In this document: piece by piece, positions 26,975-38,300 of the stretch
Position numbering within the stretch: the first letter of the stretch is position 1
Layout of the letters: each line of letters opens with the position of its first letter
Origin: Halopseudomonas pelagia
Lineage (GTDB): Bacteria; Pseudomonadota; Gammaproteobacteria; Pseudomonadales; Pseudomonadaceae
Direction of reading: 5' to 3'
Length of the DNA: 64,000 nucleotides
Assembly: GCF_009497895.1 (NCBI RefSeq)
Contig: NZ_CP033116.1
Span: 2,914,001 to 2,978,000 of the forward strand
The notes under the pieces: generated by a model
What the model saw: the letters and a program-made list of their open reading frames with translations, nothing else
Told to the model about the DNA's origin: nothing
Databases searched by the model: none
Program-made: the position numbers and the translations under genes

Positions 26975-27105
26975 GCGTGCAGGAGCTGCTAAAACGGATT
27001 ATCTGCCAAGTCGCGCATAGTGGATTGCAGTCATTGATCATAATGTTCAGAACAAGTCTGAAATGCATTCATTAATCAGAAATAGCTTTTTGGCTTGTCC
27101 CCCTT
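26975..27105 (+). pseudogene. Decayed fragment of a VpsR-like sigma-54 activator gene
   Basis: This stretch aligns with codons about 62-102 of the activator at 20530-21861. Twenty bases are identical (TGGATTGCAGTCATTGATCA at 27021-27040), and the frame after that reads WIAVIDHNVQNKSEM where the intact gene reads [15 protein letters not shown]. Upstream, QELLKRII matches QEMLKRVI, but a one-base loss shifts the frame and a TAG lies just before the conserved block. No AAA+ or DNA-binding region follows; the fragment stops near the hlyD-type gene end at 27143. It is a remnant of a second related regulator, likely truncated by rearrangement next to the secretion locus. Confidence 0.75.
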
Positions 27106-27142
27106 GCGTCCCTGTATTTCCTCGCCCCCAAAGAGGGGCGAT

Positions 27143-28471
27143 CTACTCTTCTCGAAACGCTCTACTGAACTGATCGGTTACAGGCTTAATAAAATACGTC
27201 ATAGCGGTGCGCTCTTCGGTGGTAATAAAAACTTCGACGGGCATACCAGGTAGCAGCGTGACATTGCCGAGCTTCTGAAGCTCCTGTGCAGGGACATTGA
27301 CATCCCCAAGGTAGTAGGATTCGCCTGTAGTGTCGTCGCGTGTCGTCGCTGCGGAGACATAGATGAGTTCACCTTTGAGCTCTGGGGTCGTTCTCTGGTT
27401 AAAAGCAGTGAAACGGAGCCTGACCGCCTGTCCGACCCAAAGTTGGTCGATGGATATCGGAACAAGTTTCACCTCGACCTTCAGTTTCGCATCTTCCGGA
27501 ACAATTGTGACAAGCTCTTCGGCCGGCGTGATCACTCCTCCAATCGTGTGGACGTTCAGCTCATTTACGGTCCCAGAAATCGGAGCACGAATGTCCGTTC
27601 GCGCCAGCCGATCCTCGATGGCGATGTGCCGATCACGCAGTTCGGAAAATTCTGCTTCCACGGAACTTAATTCCCGCTGAGCCTCAGTACGTGCGTTCTC
27701 GTCAATTGCGATAATCTGTACGCGAATTTCACTCATGCGAGTTTTCGCTCTGGCAATGGACGCGTGAATCTCACCGCGCTCACCTGAAAGTTTTACTCTG
27801 TCACGAGCGAGCGGAACAAGGAGGGTTCGTGCGATGATGCCTTTGCTAACAAGGCCTTTGTTCGCCTCATATTCTGCCTCGACTAACTGGAATTCCTCGC
27901 CTTTTGATCGCCGCTGCGCGTCCAGCCCCTTTATCTCCTCTTTTATTTGCTCGACGCTGAGCTCGAGCTGCTGCTTCTTACTTTCGCGACTGGTGCGATT
28001 GCCGTCGAACATGCGTGTTTCGCCAAGAAAGACATCCGGAGAATCCTCTACGTTCAAATCGGACGGGAATTCGATTGCCGCAAGCCCGTCCCGCTCTGCC
28101 AGAAGCCTTGCTCTCCTGATAGCCAACTCCACGAGCTTTGAGCGCACAATTGAAAGCTCCGCCTTCGTCTGTGTGTCTTGGAGCCTCAGCAGCACGTCTC
28201 CAGCTCGGACGATGTCCCCTTCTCTGATGGCTATCTCGCTGACGATGCCGCCGTCACGATGCTGTATCGACTTCAGGTCCTGATCAACCGTCACGAACCC
28301 TTGTGCGATTACGGCCCCACTTAGTTGAGCACTCACGGCCCAGCCGCCGACTCCCACTAGCAGAAGCAGCGCTAACGCAGCGCCCACAAAAACCCGCGGA
28401 CCGAGCCGAAAAGCGTTATCTGGATTCGGCGAGGGCTTGCCTGCACCGCCGGAAGAACCATTTGTGCTCAT
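27143..28471 (-). CDS. HlyD-family type I secretion adaptor
   Basis: A 442-residue membrane-fusion protein. A membrane helix near residues 30-50 (VFVGAALALLLLVGVGGWAVSA in part) precedes the lipoyl half-motif GAVIAQGFVTVDQDLKSIQH. A long coiled-coil hairpin spans residues about 95-290, then the second half IRAPISGTVNELNVHTIGGVI. The C-terminal part (LLPGMPVEVFITTEERTAMTYFIKP) is typical of PrtE/HlyD adaptors. It links the ABC exporter at 30496-32244 to an outer-membrane TolC protein, which is not encoded here. It is the last gene of the operon. Confidence 0.93.
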   Translation of the reverse strand: MSTNGSSGGAGKPSPNPDNAFRLGPRVFVGAALALLLLVGVGGWAVSAQLSGAVIAQGFVTVDQDLKSIQHRDGGIVSEIAIREGDIVRAGDVLLRLQDTQTKAELSIVRSKLVELAIRRARLLAERDGLAAIEFPSDLNVEDSPDVFLGETRMFDGNRTSRESKKQQLELSVEQIKEEIKGLDAQRRSKGEEFQLVEAEYEANKGLVSKGIIARTLLVPLARDRVKLSGERGEIHASIARAKTRMSEIRVQIIAIDENARTEAQRELSSVEAEFSELRDRHIAIEDRLARTDIRAPISGTVNELNVHTIGGVITPAEELVTIVPEDAKLKVEVKLVPISIDQLWVGQAVRLRFTAFNQRTTPELKGELIYVSAATTRDDTTGESYYLGDVNVPAQELQKLGNVTLLPGMPVEVFITTEERTAMTYFIKPVTDQFSRAFREE

Positions 28472-28480
28472 TCTGTGCTC

Positions 28481-30499
28481 CTAGGATAGCCACTCGAGAC
28501 CATCGTCACGTTCTGTAGACCACAACAGCGTGTGTGTTCCCTGCAGCGTTATTGCCGCCGCCCATGCTTCATCAGCCTCAAAGTCCGTCTCGATCACGGT
28601 CCAATCGAGTCCCTCGTCCCGATCATGGCGATAGCGTATCGGCAAATCGTGATCGCCATTACTCTGGTAGATTCGCTCGAAACGGTCGTCCGCATCGTCG
28701 TCAGCCTTACTGAAAATATCGTATTCGGACATCCGGATACGGTCTCCTACCCCGAAGTCCAAAATCACGTGCGAAACGGCGTTCGGTCGATCCCCACCAA
28801 TAATGTCGAACGCAAAAACGTCATCACCAGCGCCGCCAGTCAGAGCGACAGGTTCACTTCCGAGAATGAACAGATCATCTCCTCGGCCTCCAAGCACCTT
28901 TTCGAAGCCCGTGATGGCATCGCGTCCGATTTCTACTCCGCTGGCGACACCGTTCACCAGATCCACAACGATTCCTTCCCACGCGCTGCTGTAGTCGAGA
29001 GTGTCCGAGTCCGCGCCACCGTCGTACACGTCATCATCTGCGTCGAGCGCCGCCACGACCCGATCGCTTCCCATACCGCCGAAAACCTGATCGCGACCCG
29101 CGCCATCCATAATTACATCGTTACCATCGCCGCCGTCGATCACGTCCTGACCCGCGCCGCCGTACAACCTATCATCACCCTCGCCGCCGGCGAGGGTGTC
29201 GTCTCCTGCGTCGCCGTAAAGGAAATCTGCCCCATCGCCTCCGAATAGCAGATCGTTGCCATCTCCGCCGCTCAGGCGATCTTCGCCGGCGTTCCCAAAG
29301 ATCACATCATCTCCGTCATCGCCGAATAACCGGTCGTCGCCATCTCCCCCGAAAAGATGGTCGTTTCCCGCGCCGCCGAAAATAATGTCGTTTCCGTCGC
29401 CGCCGAACACCACGTCATCACCATCTCCAGCAACGATGTGGTCGTCTCCCGCTCCTCCGGCTAGGACGTCGTCGCCGGCCCGTCCATCAATGTTGTCATC
29501 GCCATCCGCACCGTCGATCTCATCGGCACACAGGCTGCCGAGAAGCGTGTCGTTTGCCGCGGTTCCTACGATAACTGGCTGCTCGACAACGGAGAAACGG
29601 GCGACCGCATCGGTCGTCAGCTCACCGTCGGAGATCTGATAAGTGAGCGTTACGGGTCCCAGTTGACCCATGTCGCTTTGGAACACCCACCCGCCATCCA
29701 CTTCCGTAAGCGTGCCAGACGACACGACCAGATTTTCGACCCAGAGGACGTCGCCATCAGGATCGTATGCCTTGCCCAGCAGATCGTCCAAAGCAATCAG
29801 GAGTGCCGTACAAGGTGCCACATCCAGCAGGTAGACTGGTCCTGATACTCGAGGAGCACGGTTTTGGTCGGACCGATCCACGCAGTCGGTATCGTCTATG
29901 TCGGGATTGAGAGGGTCGCCGTCCAACGATTCTCCGTCGTCCGTAGGATCGCCCCCGTCTGTGGGATCTGCGCCGTCAGCGGGCAAGTCGTCAACAGGCG
30001 GTGAGCCGGCTCCGGAGGAACCGCCACCACCCAGCGCAGGGTCGTCGTTGGCTAACGATGTGTCTGCAGGGCGGCCCCCGCGGTCTGGTATCTCAGCGTT
30101 GGAATTGCCGCTTGTGGGCCTGCCTGCTAAAAGTACGCCTTCGCTGTCACCTGGATAGCTCAGGGACGTTGATCGCGGAGCATCGTCGACTGAAGATGTT
30201 CCAGAGCTAGGAGGTTCGGAATCGGTCAAATCATGAGATTTGCGCGAAGAAGCCATTCCTTCAGCCATGTCCTCGGGACTGGGGGGGGCTACTGCAGCGG
30301 CGATCGGCTCCTCAGGGGTCGGTCGGGGTGCGCGCTCCGGGCCCCAAGCAAAGATTGAGGTCAGGTATGCAGTGACCCCCATCAGCAGGGCGCTGATGGC
30401 ATGAGGCGTCCGAGAGGTTTCGTCGCCACTCTTCTGAACGTAGCGCTGCGAGGTATCGGTTTCCGGTGAGGCGTTCTTCGTGCCTTTAACGTTAATCAT
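28481..30499 (-). CDS. RTX calcium-binding protein with N-terminal membrane segment
   Basis: A 672-residue protein encoded between the exporter ATPase and the adaptor. It has no classical signal peptide, but residues about 34-53 (AISALLMGVTAYLTSIFAW) form a hydrophobic segment. A Pro/Ser/Asp-rich linker follows, then a cadherin-like or VCBS-like domain (LTYQISDGELTTDAVARFSV) and about fifteen RTX nonapeptides of the GGxGxDxUx type (residues about 320-500). The C-terminus lacks the usual terminal DFxL-type secretion tail. Its ATG overlaps the exporter stop (ATGA). It may be an anchored partner of the secreted peroxidase or a second substrate; the role is unknown. Confidence 0.85.
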   Translation of the reverse strand: MINVKGTKNASPETDTSQRYVQKSGDETSRTPHAISALLMGVTAYLTSIFAWGPERAPRPTPEEPIAAAVAPPSPEDMAEGMASSRKSHDLTDSEPPSSGTSSVDDAPRSTSLSYPGDSEGVLLAGRPTSGNSNAEIPDRGGRPADTSLANDDPALGGGGSSGAGSPPVDDLPADGADPTDGGDPTDDGESLDGDPLNPDIDDTDCVDRSDQNRAPRVSGPVYLLDVAPCTALLIALDDLLGKAYDPDGDVLWVENLVVSSGTLTEVDGGWVFQSDMGQLGPVTLTYQISDGELTTDAVARFSVVEQPVIVGTAANDTLLGSLCADEIDGADGDDNIDGRAGDDVLAGGAGDDHIVAGDGDDVVFGGDGNDIIFGGAGNDHLFGGDGDDRLFGDDGDDVIFGNAGEDRLSGGDGNDLLFGGDGADFLYGDAGDDTLAGGEGDDRLYGGAGQDVIDGGDGNDVIMDGAGRDQVFGGMGSDRVVAALDADDDVYDGGADSDTLDYSSAWEGIVVDLVNGVASGVEIGRDAITGFEKVLGGRGDDLFILGSEPVALTGGAGDDVFAFDIIGGDRPNAVSHVILDFGVGDRIRMSEYDIFSKADDDADDRFERIYQSNGDHDLPIRYRHDRDEGLDWTVIETDFEADEAWAAAITLQGTHTLLWSTERDDGLEWLS

Positions 30500-32244
30500 G
30501 GTTTGACCAATGCCTCCTTACTAGGTGACTTGGCTGGATGCACTTCGCGCACTTGGGACTTGCCGATGATTTCGTCTTTCAGTCCAAAGGCGGCCAACCG
30601 ACCGTTCTGAACAACACCCACTAGATCGACGGCAGCCAGAGCGCTTGGTCGATGGGCGGCCACAACTGCGATGCCCCCACGCTGCCTCACCCCTTCAATT
30701 GCCGCCCTCAACGCTGCTTCACCTTCTGCGTCGAGGTTGGAATTGGGCTCGTCCAGGACAACCAGGAAAGGATTGCCGAAAAGTGCGCGCGCGAGTCCTA
30801 TACGCTGCCGTTGGCCGCCTGACAGGGAGGCGCCGAGCGAACCGAGCTGCGTTTGATAGCCATTTGGTAAGCGCACGATCATCTCGTGGACGCTTGCGGC
30901 CACCGCGGCTGCCACGACTGCCCGGGGATCCGGTTTTTCCTGAAACCGCGAAATGTTCTCTTCGATCGTGCCATTAAGCAGCGCGATCTCTTGCGGCAGA
31001 TAGCCGATGAGCTGACCGAGAGCTTCGTCGTGCCATTGCGAAAGTTCCGCATCATCAAGCCGCACGCTTCCACGCAGCACAGGCCAAATTCCTGTCAACG
31101 CGCGTAACAGTGTCGTCTTACCTCCACCGCTAGGACCGATGATCCCAACAGCGTGGCCGGCCTTTAGTTCAAAGCTCACCTCGCTAAGCAGGACTTGTCC
31201 GGAATCGGGAGCTGCGACGGTAATGTTCTCGACCCTAAGGGAGGAGCTCGGGCTGGGCAGTTCCATTGGCTCATCAGCTTCCGCCAGCGCCACGACCGTT
31301 TCCTTCAGCCGTGCGAACGCAGTTCGTGCAGCGACGACGCTCTTCCAGTTGCCAATCGCCAGATCGATTGGTGCGAGCGCACGCGCGGACGCGATAGAGG
31401 CGGCTATGATTGCGCCGGCGCTAAGGTCGCCCTGAATAGTGAGCACGGCACCGAGGCCCAGGACAGCTGACTGCAGAATCATCCGCAAAACGCGTGCGAC
31501 CGCCCCGAGGGTGCCGCTGATATCGTTCGTTCGCGTCTGCAAGTCCAGATGATCCGCGTTGGCACGGTTGAAGCGGGCAACCGCGCGACCGGCGAAACCC
31601 ATCGCTTTTAGGATTTCGGCATTGCGAGCATTGGAGTCGGCGATGGTGTTGCGGGTGATGACCGCCACCTGCATGGAGTTGCTCAGCTTGGAGGTCATCA
31701 GTTCGGTGGCAATCGCGAGCACAGCCAGAATGAGTCCCCCGAGAAAAACTAGCGCGCCAAGATAGGGATGCAACACGTAGACGAAAATCAAAAACAGGGG
31801 CATCCAGGGCAAATCCAGCAGCGCTACCGGACCCTGACTGCCAAGAAAACCGCGCACAGTATCAACGTCGCGCCCTCGCTCCAATGATTCAGCTGTCGAA
31901 AACCCGAAACGGGGCATGTCGATCGCGACTCGATGGGCTATCGGCGCAATATTTTTATCAAGCCGCGCACCGACGCGAACAAGAATCTGGGAACGGATAA
32001 CGTCAAATATTCCCTGAAAGCAATACAGGCCGAGCGCCAGAATGGAGATTGCGAGTAGCGTCGAAAGACTCCCGCTGGTCAGCGCTCGGTCATAGATCTG
32101 CAGCATGTAGAAGGCACCGGTCAGTGCCAAGATGTTGATAATTCCCGACATACCAAATAGAAAGAAAAAGATTCCTCGGAAACCTTTGGTCAGCTGTTCT
32201 GCGCTCTTGCGCTTGGACGATGTGCTGGCGTCTCTTTTACGCAT
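30496..32244 (-). CDS. Type I secretion ABC transporter (PrtD family)
   Basis: A 582-residue permease-ATPase fusion. The membrane half begins near residue 25 (GIFFFLFGMSGIINILALTGAFYMLQIYD in two segments) and carries the PrtD-type motif MLQIYDRAL. The ATPase half has Walker A GPSGGGKTTL near residue 370, Q-loop YLPQEIALLNGTIEENI, signature SLSGGQRQRIGLARAL and Walker B FLVVLDEPNSNLD. There is no N-terminal C39 domain. It should export the RTX peroxidase, whose gene lies just upstream, and perhaps the smaller RTX protein, with which it overlaps by four bases. GGGAGAAG precedes the start. Confidence 0.94.
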   Translation of the reverse strand: MRKRDASTSSKRKSAEQLTKGFRGIFFFLFGMSGIINILALTGAFYMLQIYDRALTSGSLSTLLAISILALGLYCFQGIFDVIRSQILVRVGARLDKNIAPIAHRVAIDMPRFGFSTAESLERGRDVDTVRGFLGSQGPVALLDLPWMPLFLIFVYVLHPYLGALVFLGGLILAVLAIATELMTSKLSNSMQVAVITRNTIADSNARNAEILKAMGFAGRAVARFNRANADHLDLQTRTNDISGTLGAVARVLRMILQSAVLGLGAVLTIQGDLSAGAIIAASIASARALAPIDLAIGNWKSVVAARTAFARLKETVVALAEADEPMELPSPSSSLRVENITVAAPDSGQVLLSEVSFELKAGHAVGIIGPSGGGKTTLLRALTGIWPVLRGSVRLDDAELSQWHDEALGQLIGYLPQEIALLNGTIEENISRFQEKPDPRAVVAAAVAASVHEMIVRLPNGYQTQLGSLGASLSGGQRQRIGLARALFGNPFLVVLDEPNSNLDAEGEAALRAAIEGVRQRGGIAVVAAHRPSALAAVDLVGVVQNGRLAAFGLKDEIIGKSQVREVHPAKSPSKEALVKP

Positions 32245-32332
32245 GCGAACTTCTCCCTGTTCCGTAAAGTAAACGGACGATCCCTGGGGACGTGCACGCC
32301 CGGCCCGCAGGGATCTTTATTGTTGTCGTTCG

Positions 32333-35300
32333 TTAAAGGTTGAAGTCACTCACTGTCAGTTCATGCCGACCCTTGATGCTGATTGCGAAATCGGCATCAT
32401 CGTCTCCGGTCGTGTTGCCCTGAACCACGGTGTAATCCTCGCCGTCGAGCGTTTGATGACTGAACAAGAGCTGGCCGGCGCCGGTGAAGGACTCCGTCAC
32501 CAAAGTGAAGCTCTGGTTCCCCTGTGCACAGCCATTCGCGTCCAAGCCACTGAGATCGATACGGTCGCCCGGCTGAAATCCCATGATGGTATCGCCGTTA
32601 GCATCGGCCGCAGACAGGAAGCGGAACGTGTCGTTGCCCGCACCACCGTCCATCACGTTGACTGCATTGCTCGCCGTGATCGTGTCGTCTCCCGATCCGG
32701 TCACGATATTCTCGACGCCCCACAGCACATCATTACCGGTCTCAGCGCTCGAGACGCTCCCGCGTCCCATGAACCCGGTACCAAGGTCCGCTGTGATAGC
32801 TGCCATAATGGCTGACATATCCAGCGTGTCGTTGCCGCCACCTCCTACCATGTCGTCGCCATAATAGGTGTCGTCACCGTCACCGGCTTCGGCCACGAAC
32901 AGGTCATCGCCGTCGCCGCCGAAGACTATGTCGTCGCCAGCACCGGCATTGATGAAATCGTTGCCGTCCTCGCCAAGAATGCGGTCGTCGCCACCATCGC
33001 CGTAGAGCATGTCCGCGCCGTCGCCGCCGAGGATATCGTCGTCACCGTCATGGCCAAAGATAACGTCTCGACCATCCAAGCCCATGATGGTATCGCCACC
33101 CGCCGTACCTATCAGCGCGTCAGCGCCGTTGGTGCCGGCTATCGCAGCTACCGGGACCGGAGCAACATCGTCTTCCTCACCTTCCGACTCGTCGACGGTT
33201 TCGCACTCTTCCTCGCTATCATCGTCATCATCGGTGTCGTCCTCTCCGGGTTGCTGGACTGCGGTGGGAACCTCGAAGCTGACAGAGTGCTCCTCGTCGC
33301 CAACCCGCTGCTCGCCATCCCCTTCGAGCCATTCGGATATCTCAGCGAGCGTCGTGCCATCGGCAAGTTCGACGACATCCTGCTCCCTGAGCTCGCCCAC
33401 GACCGTGTCGTGGCCGCCCTTGGTCTTGAACACCACTCGATGTGCGGAACTCAGTGCCGAGATATCCAGGACATCGTCGTCCTCTGAACCCATCACATGG
33501 ATGGTGCTCATCGCCAGGCTGGTTCCGGTGAAGTCGCCGGCAATCGTAAACATATCGCCGCCTCCCTGGCCATCGATGACGATTTCCTCAATGTTGGCGA
33601 GCTCTGCCATCACTAAGCCGTTCCTGAGGATGACAATCTCGGTTCCGGCTGCAAGGCCGGTAACGCCCCGGGCCTGCGCATTGGTCCGATCGAGGATCTC
33701 GAAGGATTCGGCTACGTCGGCGCTTCCGCGGATTTCCGCGGTGTCGAATTGGTTACCGCCATCAAGGATGTCGCGCCCGCCATCAGCCTCGGTGATTAGC
33801 AGGTCATCACCGGCACTACCGAACAGAACGTCATTACCAGCACCTCCACTCAGGACGTCGTTGCCGGCGCCGCCGTTGAGGTCATCATTACCGGCGCCCC
33901 CTTCGAGAGTATCGTCACCAGCTTGCCCGAAGAGAAGATCGTCCCCATCACCGCCATCAAGGATATCGTTCCCAGCGCCGCCGCGAAGGTCGTCCACGCC
34001 ACCTCCTCCAAGCAACGTATCGTCGCCCTCCTGGCCGTTGAGGAAGTCATTACCGGAACCGCCCTCGAGCCGATCGTTGCCATCTCCTCCGATCAAGCGA
34101 TCGTCGCCGGCACCGCCGAGGACAAGATCATCGCCGCCAGCGGCCAGCAGATTGTCGTTGCCATCAAGGCCGATCAGAATGTCGTCCCCGTCGGTTCCAT
34201 CGAGGCGGCTAGCACCAATATCGTTCCCGCTCGTGCCCGTGATGACCTGTATATCGCCATCGCCGAAGGACAAGACTTCGATGTTGCTGACCAGATCGGT
34301 GCCGTCCGACTGCCGATTCTTTCCGGTCACCGGATCAACCGCTGCGTCGTCAACGTCGACATGCGCAACGGTGAGACGGCCAGTCACATCGTCGGCCGTG
34401 ATCTCGTACGCAGCACGATCTCCCCAATAGAGAGCCGAGTCAGTACCGGAATCGTCCCTCAGTATCTCGCGAACGATCTGCAGCTGCCCGGGGTTGATCT
34501 GACCCTCGACCATCCACGTCGAAAGCGGACGAGTGACCTCCACGCCGGCGATGGTGAGTGTCACCGGCCCGTCCATACTATCGACAGATGCTATCTCTTC
34601 ACCGCTGCCGTCACGGTTAGCGATGATGGAGATGCGCACATTGAGCCAGGCGTCGCCGTCGATAACATCGTCGCCACCACGCCCCTCTATCGTATCGCTG
34701 CCGCCACCTCCAAGCAGAATATTGCCACCGGTGAACACCGACTTCACAGCCCCTGAGCCATCGGCCCAGTACTGTGCATCACGCATCATGTCCTGGGTGA
34801 TCAGTTGGTCAAGGCCGTTAATGCGGTCGATGCCTGCCTGGTCGAGCTCGTTGTAAAGGAAATTGCCCTCCGGCGTCGGGTCAGGGATCAGAGGAGTGAC
34901 ATCATTTTCTTCATCACTCCTGTCGTCACCACGCAGGACGTCGTCATGCACCCAGCCTGACAGCGCCTCCACCTGGCTGAAGCGGTCGCGCAGTACCTCC
35001 AATGGCAGGGTGGTAAACACCTCTACGTTCATGTCCGCGTCGGCCCCTACATTCTGACCCTTGTGGATGACCCAGTCATGACCCCACATCCCGATGCTCT
35101 TCTGAATGCCCTCGCCGGCAAACATGATGTCATCACCAGAATCGGCGTCGTAGTCGGTATCGCCCTGGCCACCGTTGAGGACGTCGTGGCCGATGATCGT
35201 GGAGTCGAAAAACAGCTCTCCATTGTCGCCGGCAATGTAGTCGAACCGGCTTTTACCCTCGATCCAGTCGTTGCCCTCGTTGCCGAACAGGATGTCCTGG

Positions 35301-38300
35301 CCGTCACCGCCAAGGAGGAAGTCATCGCCCTCGCCGGCGCGAATCTCCGAGCCGTCCGGCCCGGTGATCAGGAAGTCCTGGCCGTCACCGCCAAAGATTA
35401 GCGCCATGCCGCTGCCGCCGTGGATGACGTCGTTGCCTTCGTCGCCCTTGAGCATATCGACTTCGCCTATGTCGGTGCCTGCATTGGTAATAATGTCGTC
35501 GCCAGCACCGCCATTGATCAGGTCGACGCCATAGCCGGCTTCGATGCGATCGTCGCCATCGCCGCCCCAGACAGTATCGTCGCCGCCACCGGCCACAATC
35601 ACGTCATTGCCGTTGGTACCCTGGATTGCCACGTGGTCAGCGCCGTTGTAGCGGATGTACTCGGCGATATCGTCGCCGTCAGCGTCGCGGCGCTCTACCA
35701 AGCTGGTGAAGGCTCCAAGCGTTGGGTCATCATGTTCGGGATCGTTTAGGCCCGTCATCGCCAACTGCTTGACGAGGTCCATGTAGAGGACATGATCCGG
35801 TACCGAGAACTGATCTGCCGGAATGGCGAATTCCGTCTCACCAAGATCCGTATTCGCCAGCGCCATTTTGGCCAGCGAGTTGTTCTCGAGCTCGGTCAGC
35901 AAATTCAGGCCCTGGACGCGCGAAAGGTAGTAGAACCGGTCGGCGTCCTGCAGGCTCTCCATCTGCATCTCGAAGACGAAGGAGAAGGTAGAACCGAGCA
36001 TGCCGCCGAAGGGCATCTTCTTCTCGGCTAGGCCACCGACCCAGAGGTCGATATTGTTCAGGCCAGTCTCCACATCGCTCCAGGTGCCTGTACCGTTGAG
36101 GAAGTCAAGTCGATCGGTGATCTCAGTCTGTTGCGTTTCATCGAGACGTATGTTGTCGACCAGGATCTGATTCGCCCCGCCGCCGGTTTGCTGGATCTCA
36201 ATACTCAGCTCCTGCCCCGCCTGTGCGGCATCGATCAAGCCAGTCTCGAACGAGATGGTCGCCCAGCCGCCATCTTGGGCTGGCGCGGTCAGCGCAACGG
36301 TCGCCAACACCAGCCCACCTGCTACGAGTCGCGCCTCACCGCCAGGCCAATCCATGTTGGTACGATCACCAATATCGAGCGTAAGGCGATAGCTGGCTCC
36401 CTCTTCAAGGATCTGGCCTGTGTCCTGCGACAGCATCCCGCCAGCGCGCAGCCATGCGACATTCGTCCCTTCAATACCGTTCTGATCAACCACGCCAGCC
36501 GCTGGATCAATCAGGCCACCTTGGCCGGTAAGCGTCCAGCCAGTCGGAGCTGCCGTGGTGTAGTTTCCGTTAACATCAGTGATGACTCCCGGCTGTCCCG
36601 CCGCGAGCGAATTTGCTTCAAAGCTGGCATTCACGAGTGAAGCCGCCGTGGTTTCGGTTGGGTCCGACAGACCTACCAGTTGCATAGCTGCGTCGCGCTT
36701 CGCGGTCAGGGTATCGGCAGCCTCAATCAGCGGGTGAGTGCCGTAAGCCGCGACAAAGTTGATAATCGAGGCCGGGTTCTTTAGGTTGAGGGCGAAATCA
36801 CTCCAGCTCTCGTAGGGTTTGAGCTGAGTGTCACCTCCGGCCATTTCCATGAACTGGGCGCGCGCCTCGTTCAGCGTCGGCATGCCGGTGTCACGGCCGC
36901 GGGCGATATTGATCGCCGGCAAGTCGAGCGGAATACCCAGCAGCTGGTTGCGCAGCGTGTTGGTGACGAACTCGTCGATTTCGTTGCCGACCTGGCTGGT
37001 CATGCCGCGGATAATAGCGCCAGCGGCTTCGTCATGGCTAACGGTGACGTTGCCGTTCTCGTCCTCGGCGCCGAAGGCGAGCGGATTGAGGAACGCGTCG
37101 AACAAATTCATTGAGCCGCTGCGATCTCCGTTGGCGTCGATCATATCGACGGTCTCGTTCAGCATCGAGTGTCCAAAGCGGTAGATGACATGCGCGAACT
37201 CGGCGAGGATGGCCGGGTTCATCTCTGCGTCGGGCTGGACCATGAACACGTCCACGTCCGGCTGGATCTTGCGCGCGAACTCTTCGAACACGAGGTGCTG
37301 ATACTGCATCTCGGTGGAAAAACGCGCCGCCTGGAACAGCCGTTCGCCGTCCCACGAACCATCATCGAGCTTCCACTGGGCGATCCAGTCTGCGTCGTCG
37401 CTGGCCTCAATGGTCGCCTTGATGTCGTCGACCTGGCGGTTGTGCTCAGAGTGGAAGATGTGGTGGACGGCTGAGAGCCCGATATTCTCGTTTCCGCGCC
37501 CGTCGCCGGTAATGTAGTGCGCGTCGAGAAGCTCATTGTCGTATTCGGTGTTCTGGCCACGGATGTTCGTGGCGACGGTATTGCCCGCCTCGGTGTCAGC
37601 GTCAGCCACCAGCGCGCCGGTCTCGTCCGTGACCACAACCGCCGTATGAGCGATATCGTCGAGGAAAGCATGCCCTGTGCGTGCGGCCGAGACAGTCATG
37701 CCCTCCTCAATCGTGATAATGCCAGAGCTGCCCATGATCTGAGTGCCTACAGGGAGCTGGATCGCCGAAGGATTGACGGGTTGATCCAGATTGCCTTCGA
37801 CATAAATAGGGTTTTGCTCCGGATCAAAGGCCGCAAGTATCTGTGGAAGGCCGTTCTCGCCGCGAATGAACTCACCATAGGGGTCAACCAGAAGATACGG
37901 CACTGCACCAACATCGGCATCAGTGAGGTCTATCCCGAGCACCTCCCTTGCCTGCTCCTTGACGTCGGCCCAGGTTGCAAGGCCGCGGGCGCCTTCGAGT
38001 AGATGGCCAGTCGCAAGTGGCTGGGAATCCGCTGTGCCGTCGCCATTGCTGTCGACGGAGAATACGTACTCGCGCAGAAAAACCTGATGCGAGGCGTTTG
38101 AAGTATAGGTCTGATTTTGATCAACCCAGGGCGTAGTGACGTTGCCAGCGGTGTCCGGGGTGATGCTCGCGCGGGTCATCGCCATGAAATTGGTATGTGG
38201 GCTGTTCGGGTTGTAAAGCGGGTCGTCCTCGCTGAGCGGCATGTATACGGTGCCGTTGTCGCCTTTCGCCACCAGATCCAGTCCATGGTCAAAGAATTGG

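Noticed and set aside
33009..34430. A 473-codon open frame on the plus strand inside the RTX peroxidase gene, rich in Ser and Pro
   Set aside because: It is the mirror of RTX nonapeptide coding DNA: Gly/Asp codons read backwards give Ser/Pro/Ile. No ribosome site, signal peptide or recognisable domain was seen, and similar frames mirror the other RTX gene.
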